From positions 1 to 64,000 of the forward strand of contig NZ_MXQF01000014.1 of assembly GCF_002165575.1 (NCBI RefSeq): a DNA stretch of 64,000 bases, written 5' to 3'. The DNA is from Pseudoalteromonas sp. A601. Lineage in GTDB: Bacteria; Pseudomonadota; Gammaproteobacteria; Enterobacterales; Alteromonadaceae. The stretch's first letter is position 1. Each line of letters begins with the position of its first letter. Below the pieces are notes generated by a model. The model was given only the letters and a program-made list of their open reading frames with translations. It did no database searches and was not told the DNA's origin. Shown here piece by piece: positions 1 through 9,217 of this stretch. A program made the position numbers and the translations under genes.

Positions 1-6
1 CTCAGT

Positions 7-42
7 GGGGTCGCATTATAGGGAGATCCGATTTTTACGCAA
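7..42 (-). promoter_or_regulatory. rrn P1-type promoter reading out of the window
   Basis: On the minus strand there is a -35 TTGCGT (37-42), a 16-base spacer and a perfect -10 TATAAT (15-20). This is followed by a GC-rich discriminator, GCGACCCCACT, and preceded by an A/T-rich stretch that could be an UP element. The CTCCCTATAATGCG core closely resembles the P1 promoters of enterobacterial rRNA operons. Transcription would start near base 7 and run left, out of the window. The rRNA or tRNA operon it should serve is not visible, so the target is inferred. Confidence 0.7.
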
Positions 43-155
43 GCGTTTTTTAAAGAAAACTTAAAATAAAGTACTGTTCGCTCATTATTCATGCCAAACA
101 CTACAAAACCTATACTTAATTTACGTTTTAATAACCTTGTTAAGTAATTTAGTGT

Positions 156-186
156 AAAAAGCCCAGTGAAAATCACTGGGCTTTTA
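156..186. terminator. Rho-independent terminator after pyrE
   Basis: A perfect GCCCAGTGA/TCACTGGGC stem (161-169 and 173-181) is flanked by A and T runs on both sides. It can therefore end transcription in either direction. It lies just downstream of pyrE on the minus strand. Confidence 0.85.
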
Positions 187-223
187 CTATATATCGATTA
201 GATAACACCTAAACAAAGCGTAA

Positions 224-868
224 TTAAGCGATACCGTATTGCTCGCGGTATGCTTTAACGGCTTCTAAATGTTCATCCATTGTCCCTTTGCTCTCAAGGT
301 AGCTAATAAGGTCAGCTAATTTCACAATTGAAATTACTTTAGTACCAAAGTCACGCTCTACCTCTTGTATTGCAGATAACTCTGCTTTACCTTTCTCTTG
401 GCGATCAAGTGCGATTAATACACCACTTAAGTCTGCACCATTTTGCGCGATGATTTCCATTGACTCTCGAATAGCAGTACCTGCGGTTATCACATCATCA
501 ACTAACATGATTTTGCCTTTGAGCTCAGAGCCTACTAATGTGCCACCTTCACCATGCGCTTTTTTCTCTTTACGGTTAAAGCAATAAGGCACATCTTTAT
601 TATGGTGATCAGCCAACGCAACAGCTGTGGTGGTCGCAATTGGAATACCTTTATACGCTGGGCCAAATAAAACATCATAATCAATTGCGGCATCTTCAAG
701 GGCAGCGGCATAAAAACGACCAAGACGAGCCAGGTCACGGCCAGTGTTAAATAAACCAGCGTTAAAAAAGTAAGGGCTAGTACGGCCTGATTTTAAAGTA
801 AACTCGCCAAATTTAAGCACCTGCTTTTCAAGTGCAAATTCAATAAACTCTATTTGATAATCTTTCAT
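224..868 (-). CDS. pyrE: Orotate phosphoribosyltransferase
   Basis: PyrE joins orotate to PRPP to make orotidine 5'-monophosphate in pyrimidine synthesis; it is a cytosolic dimer. The 214-residue length matches the bacterial family. The PRPP-binding motif [10 protein letters not shown] lies near residues 123-132 and the flexible catalytic loop [11 protein letters not shown] near 99-109. The ATG at 868 was chosen because the protein then starts [13 protein letters not shown], the usual PyrE N-terminus; the upstream in-frame extension has no family resemblance. It follows rph by 22 bases on the same strand, the conserved rph-pyrE operon order, and ends at a strong terminator. Confidence 0.97.
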   Translation of the reverse strand: MKDYQIEFIEFALEKQVLKFGEFTLKSGRTSPYFFNAGLFNTGRDLARLGRFYAAALEDAAIDYDVLFGPAYKGIPIATTTAVALADHHNKDVPYCFNRKEKKAHGEGGTLVGSELKGKIMLVDDVITAGTAIRESMEIIAQNGADLSGVLIALDRQEKGKAELSAIQEVERDFGTKVISIVKLADLISYLESKGTMDEHLEAVKAYREQYGIA

Positions 869-890
869 TACTATTAAACCTATTACTTTA

Positions 891-1604
891 TTAAGCGAGT
901 GCTTGCTTTTGCACGTCAATAATTTCGCGAATTGAATGTTTAGCTAAAGTTAGTAGCTCATCAAGTTCATCAAACGAGAAAGGTTCACCTTCGGCTGTAC
1001 CTTGCACTTCGATGATTTTACCTGTTTCAGTCAGAATCACATTCATGTCTGTTTCAGCATCAGAGTCTTCTAGGTATTCTAAATCACTAATCGCTTGGCC
1101 TTTATAAACACCCACTGAAATTGCTGCGATCATAAACTTAAGAGGATTAGAGTTAATCATACCTTTACTACGCATATGAGTCAGCGCATCAACTAAGGCA
1201 ACACAGGCTCCGCTGATAGATGCAGTACGCGTACCACCATCGGCTTGAATTACATCGCAGTCGATTGTAATAGTATTTTCACCTAATGCTTTTAAATCAA
1301 CCGCAGCACGAAGAGAGCGTGCGATTAAACGTTGAATTTCCATAGTGCGACCGCTTTGCTTGCCTCGCGCCGCTTCACGACCATTTCGAGTATGGGTTGA
1401 GCGAGGTAACATTCCGTACTCAGCTGTGATCCACCCTTTACCTTGGCCTTTCATAAAACGCGGTACACCTGATTCAACAGTTGCTGTACACAGTACTTTA
1501 GTGTTGCCAAACTCAACCAACACTGAGCCTTCTGCATGCAATGTATAATTACGCGTAAATGTAACCGGTCTAATTTGGTTAGGTGTTCTTTCGCTTGGAC
1601 GCAT
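891..1604 (-). CDS. rph: Ribonuclease PH
   Basis: RNase PH is a phosphorolytic 3'-to-5' exoribonuclease that trims tRNA precursors. The chosen ATG at 1604 gives 237 residues, almost exactly the family length, starting [14 protein letters not shown]. An AAGGGG ribosome binding site lies seven bases upstream. The phosphate-binding GGTRT motif is at about residues 123-127 and the conserved [15 protein letters not shown] helix around 84-98. The gene appears intact through the C-terminus. It is the first gene of an rph-pyrE operon and is divergent from yicC, with about 177 bases between the two starts for promoters. Confidence 0.97.
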   Translation of the reverse strand: MRPSERTPNQIRPVTFTRNYTLHAEGSVLVEFGNTKVLCTATVESGVPRFMKGQGKGWITAEYGMLPRSTHTRNGREAARGKQSGRTMEIQRLIARSLRAAVDLKALGENTITIDCDVIQADGGTRTASISGACVALVDALTHMRSKGMINSNPLKFMIAAISVGVYKGQAISDLEYLEDSDAETDMNVILTETGKIIEVQGTAEGEPFSFDELDELLTLAKHSIREIIDVQKQALA

Positions 1605-1781
1605 TAACGATCCCCTTAATTCTGAATTTGACATATTATAAGTATATATAGCGGCAGATGCCATGGTGAATTGTAGAAATGCTATAAGCAAAAACAACAT
1701 CAACAAAAATTTCCGCTAGAGCTTATGCAGTGATACGGTATAATCAGTTCAATATTGTTTAAATAAACTAGGAAACCATCC

Positions 1782-2642
1782 ATGATCCACAGTATGACAG
1801 CTTACGCGCGTCGCGAAATAAAAGGCGATTGGGGCACTGGCACGTGGGAAGTTCGTTCAGTTAACCAACGTTACCTTGAAACTTTTATTCGTGCGCCTGA
1901 GCAATTTCGTGGCATGGAGCCCGTTATTCGTGAGCGCTTACGTAAACACTTACAGCGCGGTAAAGTTGAAGTATTCTTAAAGTTTGTTGCCAACCCTGCC
2001 CATGTTGGTGAGCTTTCAATAAATGAATCGCTTGCTGCGCAACTTATAAATAGTGCTAAATGGGTGCAACAACAAAGTAATGGTGACATCAACCCTGTTG
2101 ATATTCTGCGTTGGCCTGGTGTCATGGAAGCCGAAGAGCTTGATATGGACAGCGTTAACACCGCCCTTATTTCAGGTTTTGATCAAGTTATCGAAGACTT
2201 TAAATCTGCTAGAGCTGGTGAAGGTGCAAACCTTGAAGAAATGATAGCCACACGTCTTGATGCTATTTTAGAGCAAGTTGCTGTTGTAGAAACCCACATG
2301 CCTGAAATAGCAAAATGGCAACGTGAAAAATTAAATCAAAAGTTAGAGGATTTAAAAACCGATATCGATGAATCTCGCCTCGAGCAAGAGCTAATTTACC
2401 TTGCCCAAAAGCAAGATGTAGCTGAAGAACTAGACCGCTTGAAGTCGCATGTGAAAGAAACTAAAAAGATCCTTAAAAAAGGCGGTGCATGTGGCCGTCG
2501 TTTAGATTTCATGATGCAAGAGTTCAACCGTGAAGCAAACACCCTGGCCTCTAAATCAATTAATAGCGACATCACCAATGCAGCAGTAGAGCTAAAAGTA
2601 TTGATTGAGCAGATGAGAGAGCAGATCCAAAACATCGAATAG
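1782..2642 (+). CDS. yicC: YicC/YloC family endoribonuclease
   Basis: This 286-residue protein has the two conserved parts of the family: the N-terminal YicC domain (starting MIHSMTAYARRE, to about residue 155) and the C-terminal DUF1732 domain with GRRLDFMMQEFNREANT near 238-254. Members of the family are reported to be endoribonucleases involved in RNA decay and stationary-phase fitness. The start has an AGGAAA site eight bases upstream. It is divergent from rph, the usual arrangement in gammaproteobacteria. No terminator is evident just downstream. Confidence 0.95.
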   Translation: MIHSMTAYARREIKGDWGTGTWEVRSVNQRYLETFIRAPEQFRGMEPVIRERLRKHLQRGKVEVFLKFVANPAHVGELSINESLAAQLINSAKWVQQQSNGDINPVDILRWPGVMEAEELDMDSVNTALISGFDQVIEDFKSARAGEGANLEEMIATRLDAILEQVAVVETHMPEIAKWQREKLNQKLEDLKTDIDESRLEQELIYLAQKQDVAEELDRLKSHVKETKKILKKGGACGRRLDFMMQEFNREANTLASKSINSDITNAAVELKVLIEQMREQIQNIE

Positions 2643-3194
2643 GTTCCTAGGTAGAAGGTTACCCGTCCAAGAATGTCTTAGAAGCCCTGCATTACCTTGT
2701 GAAGAGTATTGAAAATAAAGGGCTTTTTATCCCCCAGTCCAAATCGGTTTGCAGATTTCCGTTACCTACTACCTGTTTAGTGGTGGGCAGAATGATAGGC
2801 AGCCCCCTCATTTTTCTCAATAAGCGTTTTGCGGTGAGCAAATCGGTGGTGAGCAACCACTATTGCACTCTCCATTATTTCAGAAACTATGGAGTGAACA
2901 GGGAAAGCTCACAGCAAAACAGGTTACTGTATACAGCAAAGCCGCCCAAAAAATATTCAGGCGGTGAAAGCCTATACTTCTGTGTTAGCAAACAGGGCTC
3001 ACCTAACTGCATGATCGGCTCTATTGTATACCGTAAACACTTTAATTTAATCGGCGAAAAGCTGACATCTATACTGGTTGTTCGTGCTTTTCTTCCGCCT
3101 CTTTGCTGAATTGACTTCACCTAATTCATCACATACGGAATGTTTATAGCTCAGCCCTGTTGCATCTTAAAGAGCGAGCACGAGTGGCCGCTCT
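2643..3194. other. Unassigned, probably decayed intergenic region
   Basis: About 550 bases between yicC and an insertion-sequence remnant. There are open frames here, for example a GTG-started plus-strand frame at 2699-3109, but I recognise no family in either strand. Coding-like snatches such as EGYPSKNVLEALHYLVKSIE directly after yicC, and FQKLWSEQGKLTAKQV in another frame, could be pieces of a degraded gene. No tRNA, obvious terminator or clear repeat was found. I regard it as genomic debris next to a mobile element, at low confidence. Confidence 0.3.
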
Positions 3195-3362
3195 CTAACT
3201 ATGTTGTCTGTGTAGGCAAGATGACATTAATGACTTACTGGCATTACTTTCTAAAGAAGCACTTATACTTACCAAGCGTTTAGTGGGACGAGGATCATTA
3301 AGCTTAGCTTTACTGAAAATAAGTTGCGCCAATTCGAGAGATTCATTGCTTAGCGTATTCAT
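3195..3362 (-). pseudogene. IS4-family (IS50/Tn5-like) transposase N-terminal remnant
   Basis: A 55-codon frame starts MNTLSNESLELAQLIFSKAK and continues LNDPRPTKRLVSISASL. This matches the pattern of the N-terminal DNA-binding domain of Tn5-type transposases, typically a WAxxxF-x-AxLGDPRRTxRLxxLA arrangement. It stops after 55 codons, where a complete transposase has 400 or more. The catalytic DDE region is not visible downstream. A Tn5-like terminal repeat lies 50-64 bases upstream of the start codon, the geometry expected for an intact left end. The element is therefore truncated and inactive. Confidence 0.65.
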
Positions 3363-3411
3363 GACCTAACTTTTTGTTTATTATATCATAAATCTAAGAA
3401 AATAAAATCTT

Positions 3412-3426
3412 CTGTATAAGAGACAG
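3412..3426 (-). repeat. IS50-like terminal inverted repeat
   Basis: Read on the minus strand this is CTGTCTCTTATACAG. Its first 14 bases are identical to the first 14 of the Tn5 mosaic end. It marks the outer end of the element whose transposase fragment is at 3195-3362. I could not find a partner copy in the opposite orientation to the left, so the other end is lost or too diverged. Confidence 0.7.
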
Positions 3427-3434
3427 ACTGATGG

Positions 3435-3761
3435 CTAGATTTTCAATAATCCAACCAACCTCTCAATTTTACTAGTATCCAACTCGCCCATTTGTTCGCT
3501 GTTGCTTAGGGCATAAATTGCACCTTCCACGGCGCTGTGATCGATGTCGGTTCTTGATTCAATAACATTGGCCCACAGCTCAAGGTCATCTAAAGCTATC
3601 TCGCCTGCCAAGCAGCGAGTGAGTACATCGAGTACGGTTGCGAGCGTTAATGTGTAAGCAGGGCTTTGCTCATCACTTGTTGTTGAAACAATAATACTGA
3701 TGGCCTCGTCTTTTTGTTTACCAAAACGGGCAAATTCTGCTAACGCTTGTGCTCTGTTCAT
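3435..3761 (-). CDS. Small acidic protein of unknown function
   Basis: I do not recognise this 108-residue protein as a named family. It is acidic, appears entirely helical and has one cysteine. A central pattern, CLAGEIALDDLELWANVIES followed by RTDID, recalls small bacterial hypotheticals built around a 'GEI-DLE-WAN-IE-R-DI' core, some of which sit in immunity-like contexts; that link is weak. It begins MNRAQALAEFARF. No strong ribosome binding site is seen. It sits between an IS end and a divergent cysteine-rich gene. Coding use looks normal and the frame is uninterrupted, so I think it is real. Confidence 0.6.
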   Translation of the reverse strand: MNRAQALAEFARFGKQKDEAISIIVSTTSDEQSPAYTLTLATVLDVLTRCLAGEIALDDLELWANVIESRTDIDHSAVEGAIYALSNSEQMGELDTSKIERLVGLLKI

Positions 3762-3818
3762 AGTTAGTTATCTGTTATTCTATAGTGGATTATTATTAAA
3801 AAATTAAACGAATCTCGA

Positions 3819-4175
3819 ATGACTATTTTAGCTTGCTCACAATGCCAAACCACGCTTACCTGTAATGTTGATAATATCAACGTCTGTTGGTGCAATGAGC
3901 TGCCAGCTATTTTACCGCTTGATAGCACAACAACCAGCTGTTTATGTCGAGAGTGTACCTTAGCGAAAATAAATCAATTTCTAACTACCCTCTATCTACG
4001 GCCCCTCAAAGAGCAACTTGCTTTTGCAAAATCCTTTCACACTAACGCCAATTTAATCGAAAACCTCGATTATGAAATGCAAAATAGCTATATGGTATTC
4101 AGTCGTTGGTTTTTCTTAAAACGTGGAAAATGCTGCCAAAACAACTGCCAAAATTGCCCCTATAAAAAACCATAG
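3819..4175 (+). CDS. Cysteine-rich CWC / DUF5522 fusion protein
   Basis: This 118-residue protein joins two small cysteine-rich modules. The N-terminal part (about residues 1-50) has CSQCQTTLTCNVDNINVCWC, matching the cysteine-rich CWC pattern. The C-terminal part (about 85-118) has YMVFSRWFFLKRGKCCQNNC followed by QNCPY, the hallmark of DUF5522, normally VFTxxYHxKRGxCCxxxCRHCPY. Twelve or so cysteines suggest zinc or iron-sulfur binding; the function is unknown. It is divergent from the small acidic gene to its left, with under 60 bases between starts. Confidence 0.8.
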   Translation: MTILACSQCQTTLTCNVDNINVCWCNELPAILPLDSTTTSCLCRECTLAKINQFLTTLYLRPLKEQLAFAKSFHTNANLIENLDYEMQNSYMVFSRWFFLKRGKCCQNNCQNCPYKKP

Positions 4176-4346
4176 AGTATTTATTCAAAATAATTACATA
4201 ATCTTGCAAATAACGCATGACTAGAAGAATAAAAATACACTATAATTTGATATAAATTCACTTTATATCTAATTAATTTTGTTTAAAAAATCACTCAACT
4301 TTGATTTTAAAGCATAAATTAACTGTAACTTATTCGGAATAAAAAC

Positions 4347-6779
4347 ATGAACACCTTTAGGCCAGCACTTCTTGCATCAGCTGTTTCTGCTATTTTATTT
4401 AATAGCCAACACCTTGCAGCTGAAGAATCAACAACCCAAGCAGACAAAGCTATTGAGACTATACAAATCACAGCAACTCGTCGCGCCGGTTCAGTGCAGG
4501 AAGCACCTCTTAATATTACAGCTCTTGATGGTGATGTGATTAAAGATCAAAACATTGGTGATCTTGAAGATGTGGCCCGCTGGGTTCCAGGTTTAACTAT
4601 TTCTGATCAAGGTGGCCGCGAAGGGTCTCCTATAATAGTTCGTGGCTTAAATACCAATACTTCTGATCGTATTTCTGACGGCGGCACTGTTGCAACATAC
4701 GTAGGCGAAATTCCGCTGAATATTGATTTACGCTTAACTGATGTTGACCGTGTTGAAGTATTAATAGGCCCACAAGGCACACTTTATGGTGCTGGCACAT
4801 TAGGAGGGGCGATTCGTTACTTATTAAAGCAACCTGCGCTTGATATTACCGAAGGCCAAGTAACTGGCGATGTTTTTAGCTTAAATGAAAGCGACGGCAC
4901 CGGTGGTGAATTGGGTTTAGTTTTTAATACACCACTGATTGACGATGTATTAGCAGTGCGTGCCAGTGTAAATTATTACACAAACCCAGGTTATATAGAT
5001 TATAACTACGTGGTACAAAACCCAGGTGTATCAAACCCAAATCCTGACTTTACTAATGAGCAAGACGTTAGCGCTAACTTACGTAGTGTGAATGATGTGA
5101 ACGATGAGCAAATTACCACAGGGCGTTTATCACTGCGTTGGCAAGCAAACGAAGATATTGGTGCCACCCTTAACTACTTTTATCAAAAACAAGAGAACGG
5201 CGGCAACTCAACATCACAATATAACTCATTAAGTGACAGCAGTGCGTTACAAGGCTTGGTTGGGCAATATGAAAATGCAGCCCGAGTGCTTGAGCCAGGT
5301 GAAGAAGAAAACGATTTACTAAGTTTAGAAATTAAAGCTGATTTAGGCTTTGCTGAACTTGTATCTGCATCTGGCTGGTCAAGCTACGAGCAATCAGGGC
5401 AACGAGATCAAACTGACTTGCTTTACGACATTTGGAGCGGTTACGCGGACTTCCCAGCCTTTGTTGGACAAACACTAGATACATCAACACGTGATAGCTT
5501 TACCCAAGAGTTACGTTTAGTGTCTAATTCCGACAGTGCTTTTAACTGGATTATAGGTGGTTACTACAACAAACTAGAAACTCATTCTGATGATAGAGAA
5601 TATACGCCAGGCTTAACTGAGTTTTGGGGTGGTGGTATTCCAAATGTACAAGATGACCTTGAGTATATTTTAATTAGCGATTCAGAAACCACTGAAAAAG
5701 CACTCTTCGGTGAAGTCGGTTATGCTTTTACTGAGCAATTTAACGTAATCCTAGGTGCACGTTTTTATGAGTACGATGTATCAACCACATCAGGCTCTGC
5801 GACCCCACTGTATTCAGGTGACTTTGCATCTCTTGATAATTTAGCAATGGAAAATGTTAGCGCTAGCGACAACGGTAACCTATTCAAGTTTAACGCCAGC
5901 TACACGTTTGATTCTGGTGTGCTAGCCTACTTTACAGTGAGTGAAGGCTTTAGAATAGGTGGTGGTAACGGTATCGCACCTTGCCCTGAGGTACTACCCG
6001 AACAACAAATTGTTTGTGCATATCCAGATGAAGAAGATTACGAGCCAGATACTACGGTAAACTATGAGCTTGGTTTTAAATCAAGTTGGTTTAAAAACCG
6101 CCTTCATTTTAATGCCGCATTATTTAATGTTGATTGGAATGATGCCCAAGTTGGCTCTGCTACTGTCAATGGTCAAGAACTTATTACGTCTAATGCCGGT
6201 GCAGCAAACTCAAAAGGTGTGGAAATTTCATCTCGCGCAATGATTGCTGATAACTGGACTGCCTACGTCACTTATGCCTATGCAAAGGCTGAGCTAACTG
6301 AAGATGCACCTGGTTTGTTAGGTGTACTGGACGATGAATACGCACAGTATCAAGCATACTATGATGGTGCTGATGGCGATCGCTTACCAGGTGCTCCAGA
6401 GCATCAGTTTTCATTCGGTTTACGTTATGAGCAAGATGTATTGAATGATAAACTGCTCAGTATCAATTACGGTATGACGGCACAAAGTGACACCATCACT
6501 AAAGTTGGCTTAAAAGCGGATGGCGAAACATTAGCCGGTTATGCACTAAGTAACTTATCGGCCAAGCTAACAGGTGATATGTGGTCTGCGACTCTCTACG
6601 TTGATAATTTATTCGACAAATACGCGTATACCTCAGTACGTCGCGATAAATCTTGGGCAGGTATGGCTAAGTACGAAGAGTTAAATAAAGAGTTACCAGA
6701 CTTACAACGTGTATACGGCCACTACACAACGGCGCCTCGAACTATCGGGATGAAGTTTACTTATAATTTTGAACTGTAA
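4347..6779 (+). CDS. TonB-dependent outer-membrane receptor
   Basis: This 810-residue protein is an outer-membrane active transporter driven by TonB. A signal peptide occupies about residues 1-25. A TonB-box-like IETIQITATRR and the plug domain (about 35-165, with LEDVARWVPGLTI, IIVRGLN and RVEVLIGPQGTLYG) follow, then the 22-strand barrel ending in a hydrophobic ...MKFTYNFEL. The substrate is not evident; the barrel looks like the broad class used for glycans or siderophores. A GGAA site lies upstream of the ATG. The next gene, a TPR-sulfotransferase, is a frequent partner of such receptors in Alteromonadales (recalled, not verified here). Confidence 0.92.
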   Translation: MNTFRPALLASAVSAILFNSQHLAAEESTTQADKAIETIQITATRRAGSVQEAPLNITALDGDVIKDQNIGDLEDVARWVPGLTISDQGGREGSPIIVRGLNTNTSDRISDGGTVATYVGEIPLNIDLRLTDVDRVEVLIGPQGTLYGAGTLGGAIRYLLKQPALDITEGQVTGDVFSLNESDGTGGELGLVFNTPLIDDVLAVRASVNYYTNPGYIDYNYVVQNPGVSNPNPDFTNEQDVSANLRSVNDVNDEQITTGRLSLRWQANEDIGATLNYFYQKQENGGNSTSQYNSLSDSSALQGLVGQYENAARVLEPGEEENDLLSLEIKADLGFAELVSASGWSSYEQSGQRDQTDLLYDIWSGYADFPAFVGQTLDTSTRDSFTQELRLVSNSDSAFNWIIGGYYNKLETHSDDREYTPGLTEFWGGGIPNVQDDLEYILISDSETTEKALFGEVGYAFTEQFNVILGARFYEYDVSTTSGSATPLYSGDFASLDNLAMENVSASDNGNLFKFNASYTFDSGVLAYFTVSEGFRIGGGNGIAPCPEVLPEQQIVCAYPDEEDYEPDTTVNYELGFKSSWFKNRLHFNAALFNVDWNDAQVGSATVNGQELITSNAGAANSKGVEISSRAMIADNWTAYVTYAYAKAELTEDAPGLLGVLDDEYAQYQAYYDGADGDRLPGAPEHQFSFGLRYEQDVLNDKLLSINYGMTAQSDTITKVGLKADGETLAGYALSNLSAKLTGDMWSATLYVDNLFDKYAYTSVRRDKSWAGMAKYEELNKELPDLQRVYGHYTTAPRTIGMKFTYNFEL

Positions 6780-6800
6780 GTAAATTAACTTTATAAACAA

Positions 6801-6829
6801 AAGCCTTGGTGTTTTACATCAAGGCTTTT
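6801..6829 (+). terminator. Terminator after the TonB receptor, overlapping the next RBS
   Basis: AAGCCTTG (6801-6808) pairs perfectly with CAAGGCTT (6820-6827), and the stem extends inward through GTGT/ACAT pairs to a three-base loop. It ends in TTTT. The AAGG of the 3' arm is five to six bases before the likely start codon of the next gene at 6830, so hairpin formation and ribosome access would compete. Confidence 0.8.
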
Positions 6830-8371
6830 ATGCTTATGACTATGCAACTAACATCAGCTCAAACTCAGCTTCAACGCCATATTGACCAAGCAATTGCGCA
6901 AGGTAAACTTAATGACGCCCACCATTTACTAGTAAGTAATATAAAAAAGACCCCAAACGATCATTTTAGTTATTTTTTATTGGCACAAGTAAATTTAGCC
7001 GCAGGCGATACCAGTAAAGCACAAAAGCTACTCGAAAAAGCACTGAGTATTACCAAGCATCCTTTATATATTGCTCACTTAGCAAAGCTTGCTACATTAT
7101 CAGGCCAATTAATGAGTGCTCAGCATTATATTGATCAAACATTAAAGAGTGAACTTGAAGATGCTACGTATTATGACCTTGTGGCCAACGTACTGACTCG
7201 GCTAGGGCAATACGAAACGGCACTCGTTTGGCAGAAAAAAGCTTTTACATGTCAGCCATCAAATCCACAAGTAACTTATAATTTGGCTGTCGGTTACAAA
7301 GTGATGGGGGAGTTTGATAAATCTCGTGATTTACTACAGCAATTAATTACTCAGCAACCTGCGTATTTTCAAGCTCATTATTCTCTAGCAGAGTTAAATA
7401 ACTCACACTCAGCAAAAGTACATTTAGCGCAGCTTAAAGCCTTAGTTAAAAGTAAACTATCAGCGCAAGACAGTCACTATGCACAACATGCTATGGCACT
7501 TAATTATGAGCACTTAGGTGAATTTAAAAACGCTTACAATGCGTTTATCGCCAGCAAAAAGAACATTAACCAGCTCGTAAAATATAACGCAGATCAACAT
7601 AGTCAATTTTGCCAGCAGATTACAAAGCTTAGTCAGCAATTCCCCAACACTCAAACTGACACCGACTTTGCGCCAATATTTGTTGTCGGCATGCCACGTT
7701 CAGGCACCACATTAATGGAAAAAATTATAAATCAGTCTGATCAAGTTCAAGGTGTTGGCGAGCTTAATGACATTGTTCAACTTTGCCAAGGGGATAATAA
7801 GCAGGTTTTAAATAGCAATGTTTTAGCAAACGCCTATAAAAATAAACACACTATTGAGCAACTTAATAGTTATCAACAGCGGGTTAGACAATTAGTCGCA
7901 CCATCACTACGTAGCTGTGATAAGCAGCCCTTCAATTTTTATTATATTGATTTAATTTTAGCTGCATTTCCACAAGCTAAAATAATTTGTATGCAGCGGG
8001 GGCAACAAGATACCTGTATTGCAAATTTCCGTCAGCTTTATAACCCTGCGAGTGCTTTTCATCATTACAGTTATGATTTAAAAAATATAAATCGGTATTA
8101 CTATGACTACTGTGACCTAATAAATCACTTCGCGAGCACATATAAAGACAATGTCTTGATCATCCAATATGAAGAGTTGGTAACTGAACCTACCAGTAAT
8201 ACGCAAAAGGTATACGCTTTTTGTAATTTAGAGTGGCAAACCGACTGCTTAGACTTTTATAAACAACAAAGCCCCTCGGCTACAGCGAGTAAAGTGCAAG
8301 TGCGCCAACCACTTAATCGTAAAGCAATTAACTATTGGCGCCACTATGACTTTGCAGTAAATACTTTGTAA
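6830..8371 (+). CDS. TPR-repeat sulfotransferase
   Basis: A cytosolic protein of about 513 residues with two parts. Tetratricopeptide repeats fill roughly residues 10-230 (for example ALSITKHPLYIAHLAKLATL). A PAPS-dependent sulfotransferase domain follows, with the 5'-phosphosulfate loop PIFVVGMPRSGTTLMEKII near 280-298 and the later IQYEELVTEP strand. The family moves sulfate from PAPS to an acceptor; this acceptor is unknown. The longest open frame would begin inside the upstream terminator, so I place the start at ATG 6830; ATGs at 6836 and 6842 are also possible. It meets the convergent sulfurtransferase gene with no intervening bases. Confidence 0.85.
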   Translation: MLMTMQLTSAQTQLQRHIDQAIAQGKLNDAHHLLVSNIKKTPNDHFSYFLLAQVNLAAGDTSKAQKLLEKALSITKHPLYIAHLAKLATLSGQLMSAQHYIDQTLKSELEDATYYDLVANVLTRLGQYETALVWQKKAFTCQPSNPQVTYNLAVGYKVMGEFDKSRDLLQQLITQQPAYFQAHYSLAELNNSHSAKVHLAQLKALVKSKLSAQDSHYAQHAMALNYEHLGEFKNAYNAFIASKKNINQLVKYNADQHSQFCQQITKLSQQFPNTQTDTDFAPIFVVGMPRSGTTLMEKIINQSDQVQGVGELNDIVQLCQGDNKQVLNSNVLANAYKNKHTIEQLNSYQQRVRQLVAPSLRSCDKQPFNFYYIDLILAAFPQAKIICMQRGQQDTCIANFRQLYNPASAFHHYSYDLKNINRYYYDYCDLINHFASTYKDNVLIIQYEELVTEPTSNTQKVYAFCNLEWQTDCLDFYKQQSPSATASKVQVRQPLNRKAINYWRHYDFAVNTL

Positions 8372-9217
8372 CTATACCCGCCTAGGGCAAGGCCCTGTTT
8401 CGATAGGGAGTTCGTCTCGTGCTCCCCACTCACTCCAAGAACCATCGTATACATGCAGGTTTTGATAGCCGCACTCGCTAGCAAATAACGCTAAGATGCA
8501 CGCAGTAACCCCCGAACCACAACTAAATTGTAATATTGCCTCGTTATCAATGACTTTCTCAAAAGCAGCTTGAATCTGTTCAAGGGATTTAGCTTCTCCG
8601 TCATTCAGTAGTTCACTGTATGGCATAGCACAGCTATTTGGTATATGACCACTGCGCATGCCTTTTCGCGGCTCAGCCATTTCGCCTGTGTAACGCTTGT
8701 AATTGCGTGCATCCAATAGCAAAACGTCGTCATTATCAATGTTATTAAACACCGCTGCGGCGTCAATGAAGTAGTCGGCTCTGGGTTTGGCAATAAAGTT
8801 ACCTGTATGATGATTATGGCTGTATTCAACTTGAGTCAGGTATCCTAAAGACTGCCATTTGGCTAAACCACCACTAAGTACTTTAACGTTATCAAAGCCC
8901 ATTGCCTTAAACATCCACCAGCCACGAGCAGAGCTAAACAGGCCTTCATCTTCATAGATAACCACCAACGAATCTTGGTCGACGCCCATAAGCTGCATTT
9001 GCTGCGTAAATTGCGCAGGGCTACACATAGTATGAGATAAGCCGCTGGATAAATCCGCGAGTTGTTTTTTAAAATCAAAACTCTGTGCATTGGGTAACAT
9101 AGCATCAGGTTGGTACTTTCCGGATAAACCCGGGCGCACCATACCCGCATCAAAGATAACGAGTTTTGAATCGTTTATGTGCTCGTTCAACCATTGGCAA
9201 GTTACTACATTCTTCAT
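8372..9217 (-). CDS. Sulfurtransferase (rhodanese/3-mercaptopyruvate type)
   Basis: Two rhodanese domains in 281 residues. The first is inactive and structural; the second carries the active loop CGSGVTAC with the catalytic Cys near residue 233. That loop is typical of 3-mercaptopyruvate sulfurtransferases (SseA-like) rather than thiosulfate-specific rhodaneses. Such enzymes move sulfane sulfur to thiols or cyanide in the cytosol. AAGGA lies six bases before the ATG at 9217. The start sits inside the tail of an older reading frame (the capsule-type pseudogene), and the stop abuts that of the sulfotransferase. Confidence 0.92.
   Translation of the reverse strand: MKNVVTCQWLNEHINDSKLVIFDAGMVRPGLSGKYQPDAMLPNAQSFDFKKQLADLSSGLSHTMCSPAQFTQQMQLMGVDQDSLVVIYEDEGLFSSARGWWMFKAMGFDNVKVLSGGLAKWQSLGYLTQVEYSHNHHTGNFIAKPRADYFIDAAAVFNNIDNDDVLLLDARNYKRYTGEMAEPRKGMRSGHIPNSCAMPYSELLNDGEAKSLEQIQAAFEKVIDNEAILQFSCGSGVTACILALFASECGYQNLHVYDGSWSEWGARDELPIETGPCPRRV

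Noticed and set aside
2699..3109. A 136-codon plus-strand frame after yicC
   Set aside because: GTG start, no ribosome site, no recognised motif; retained only as an unassigned region.
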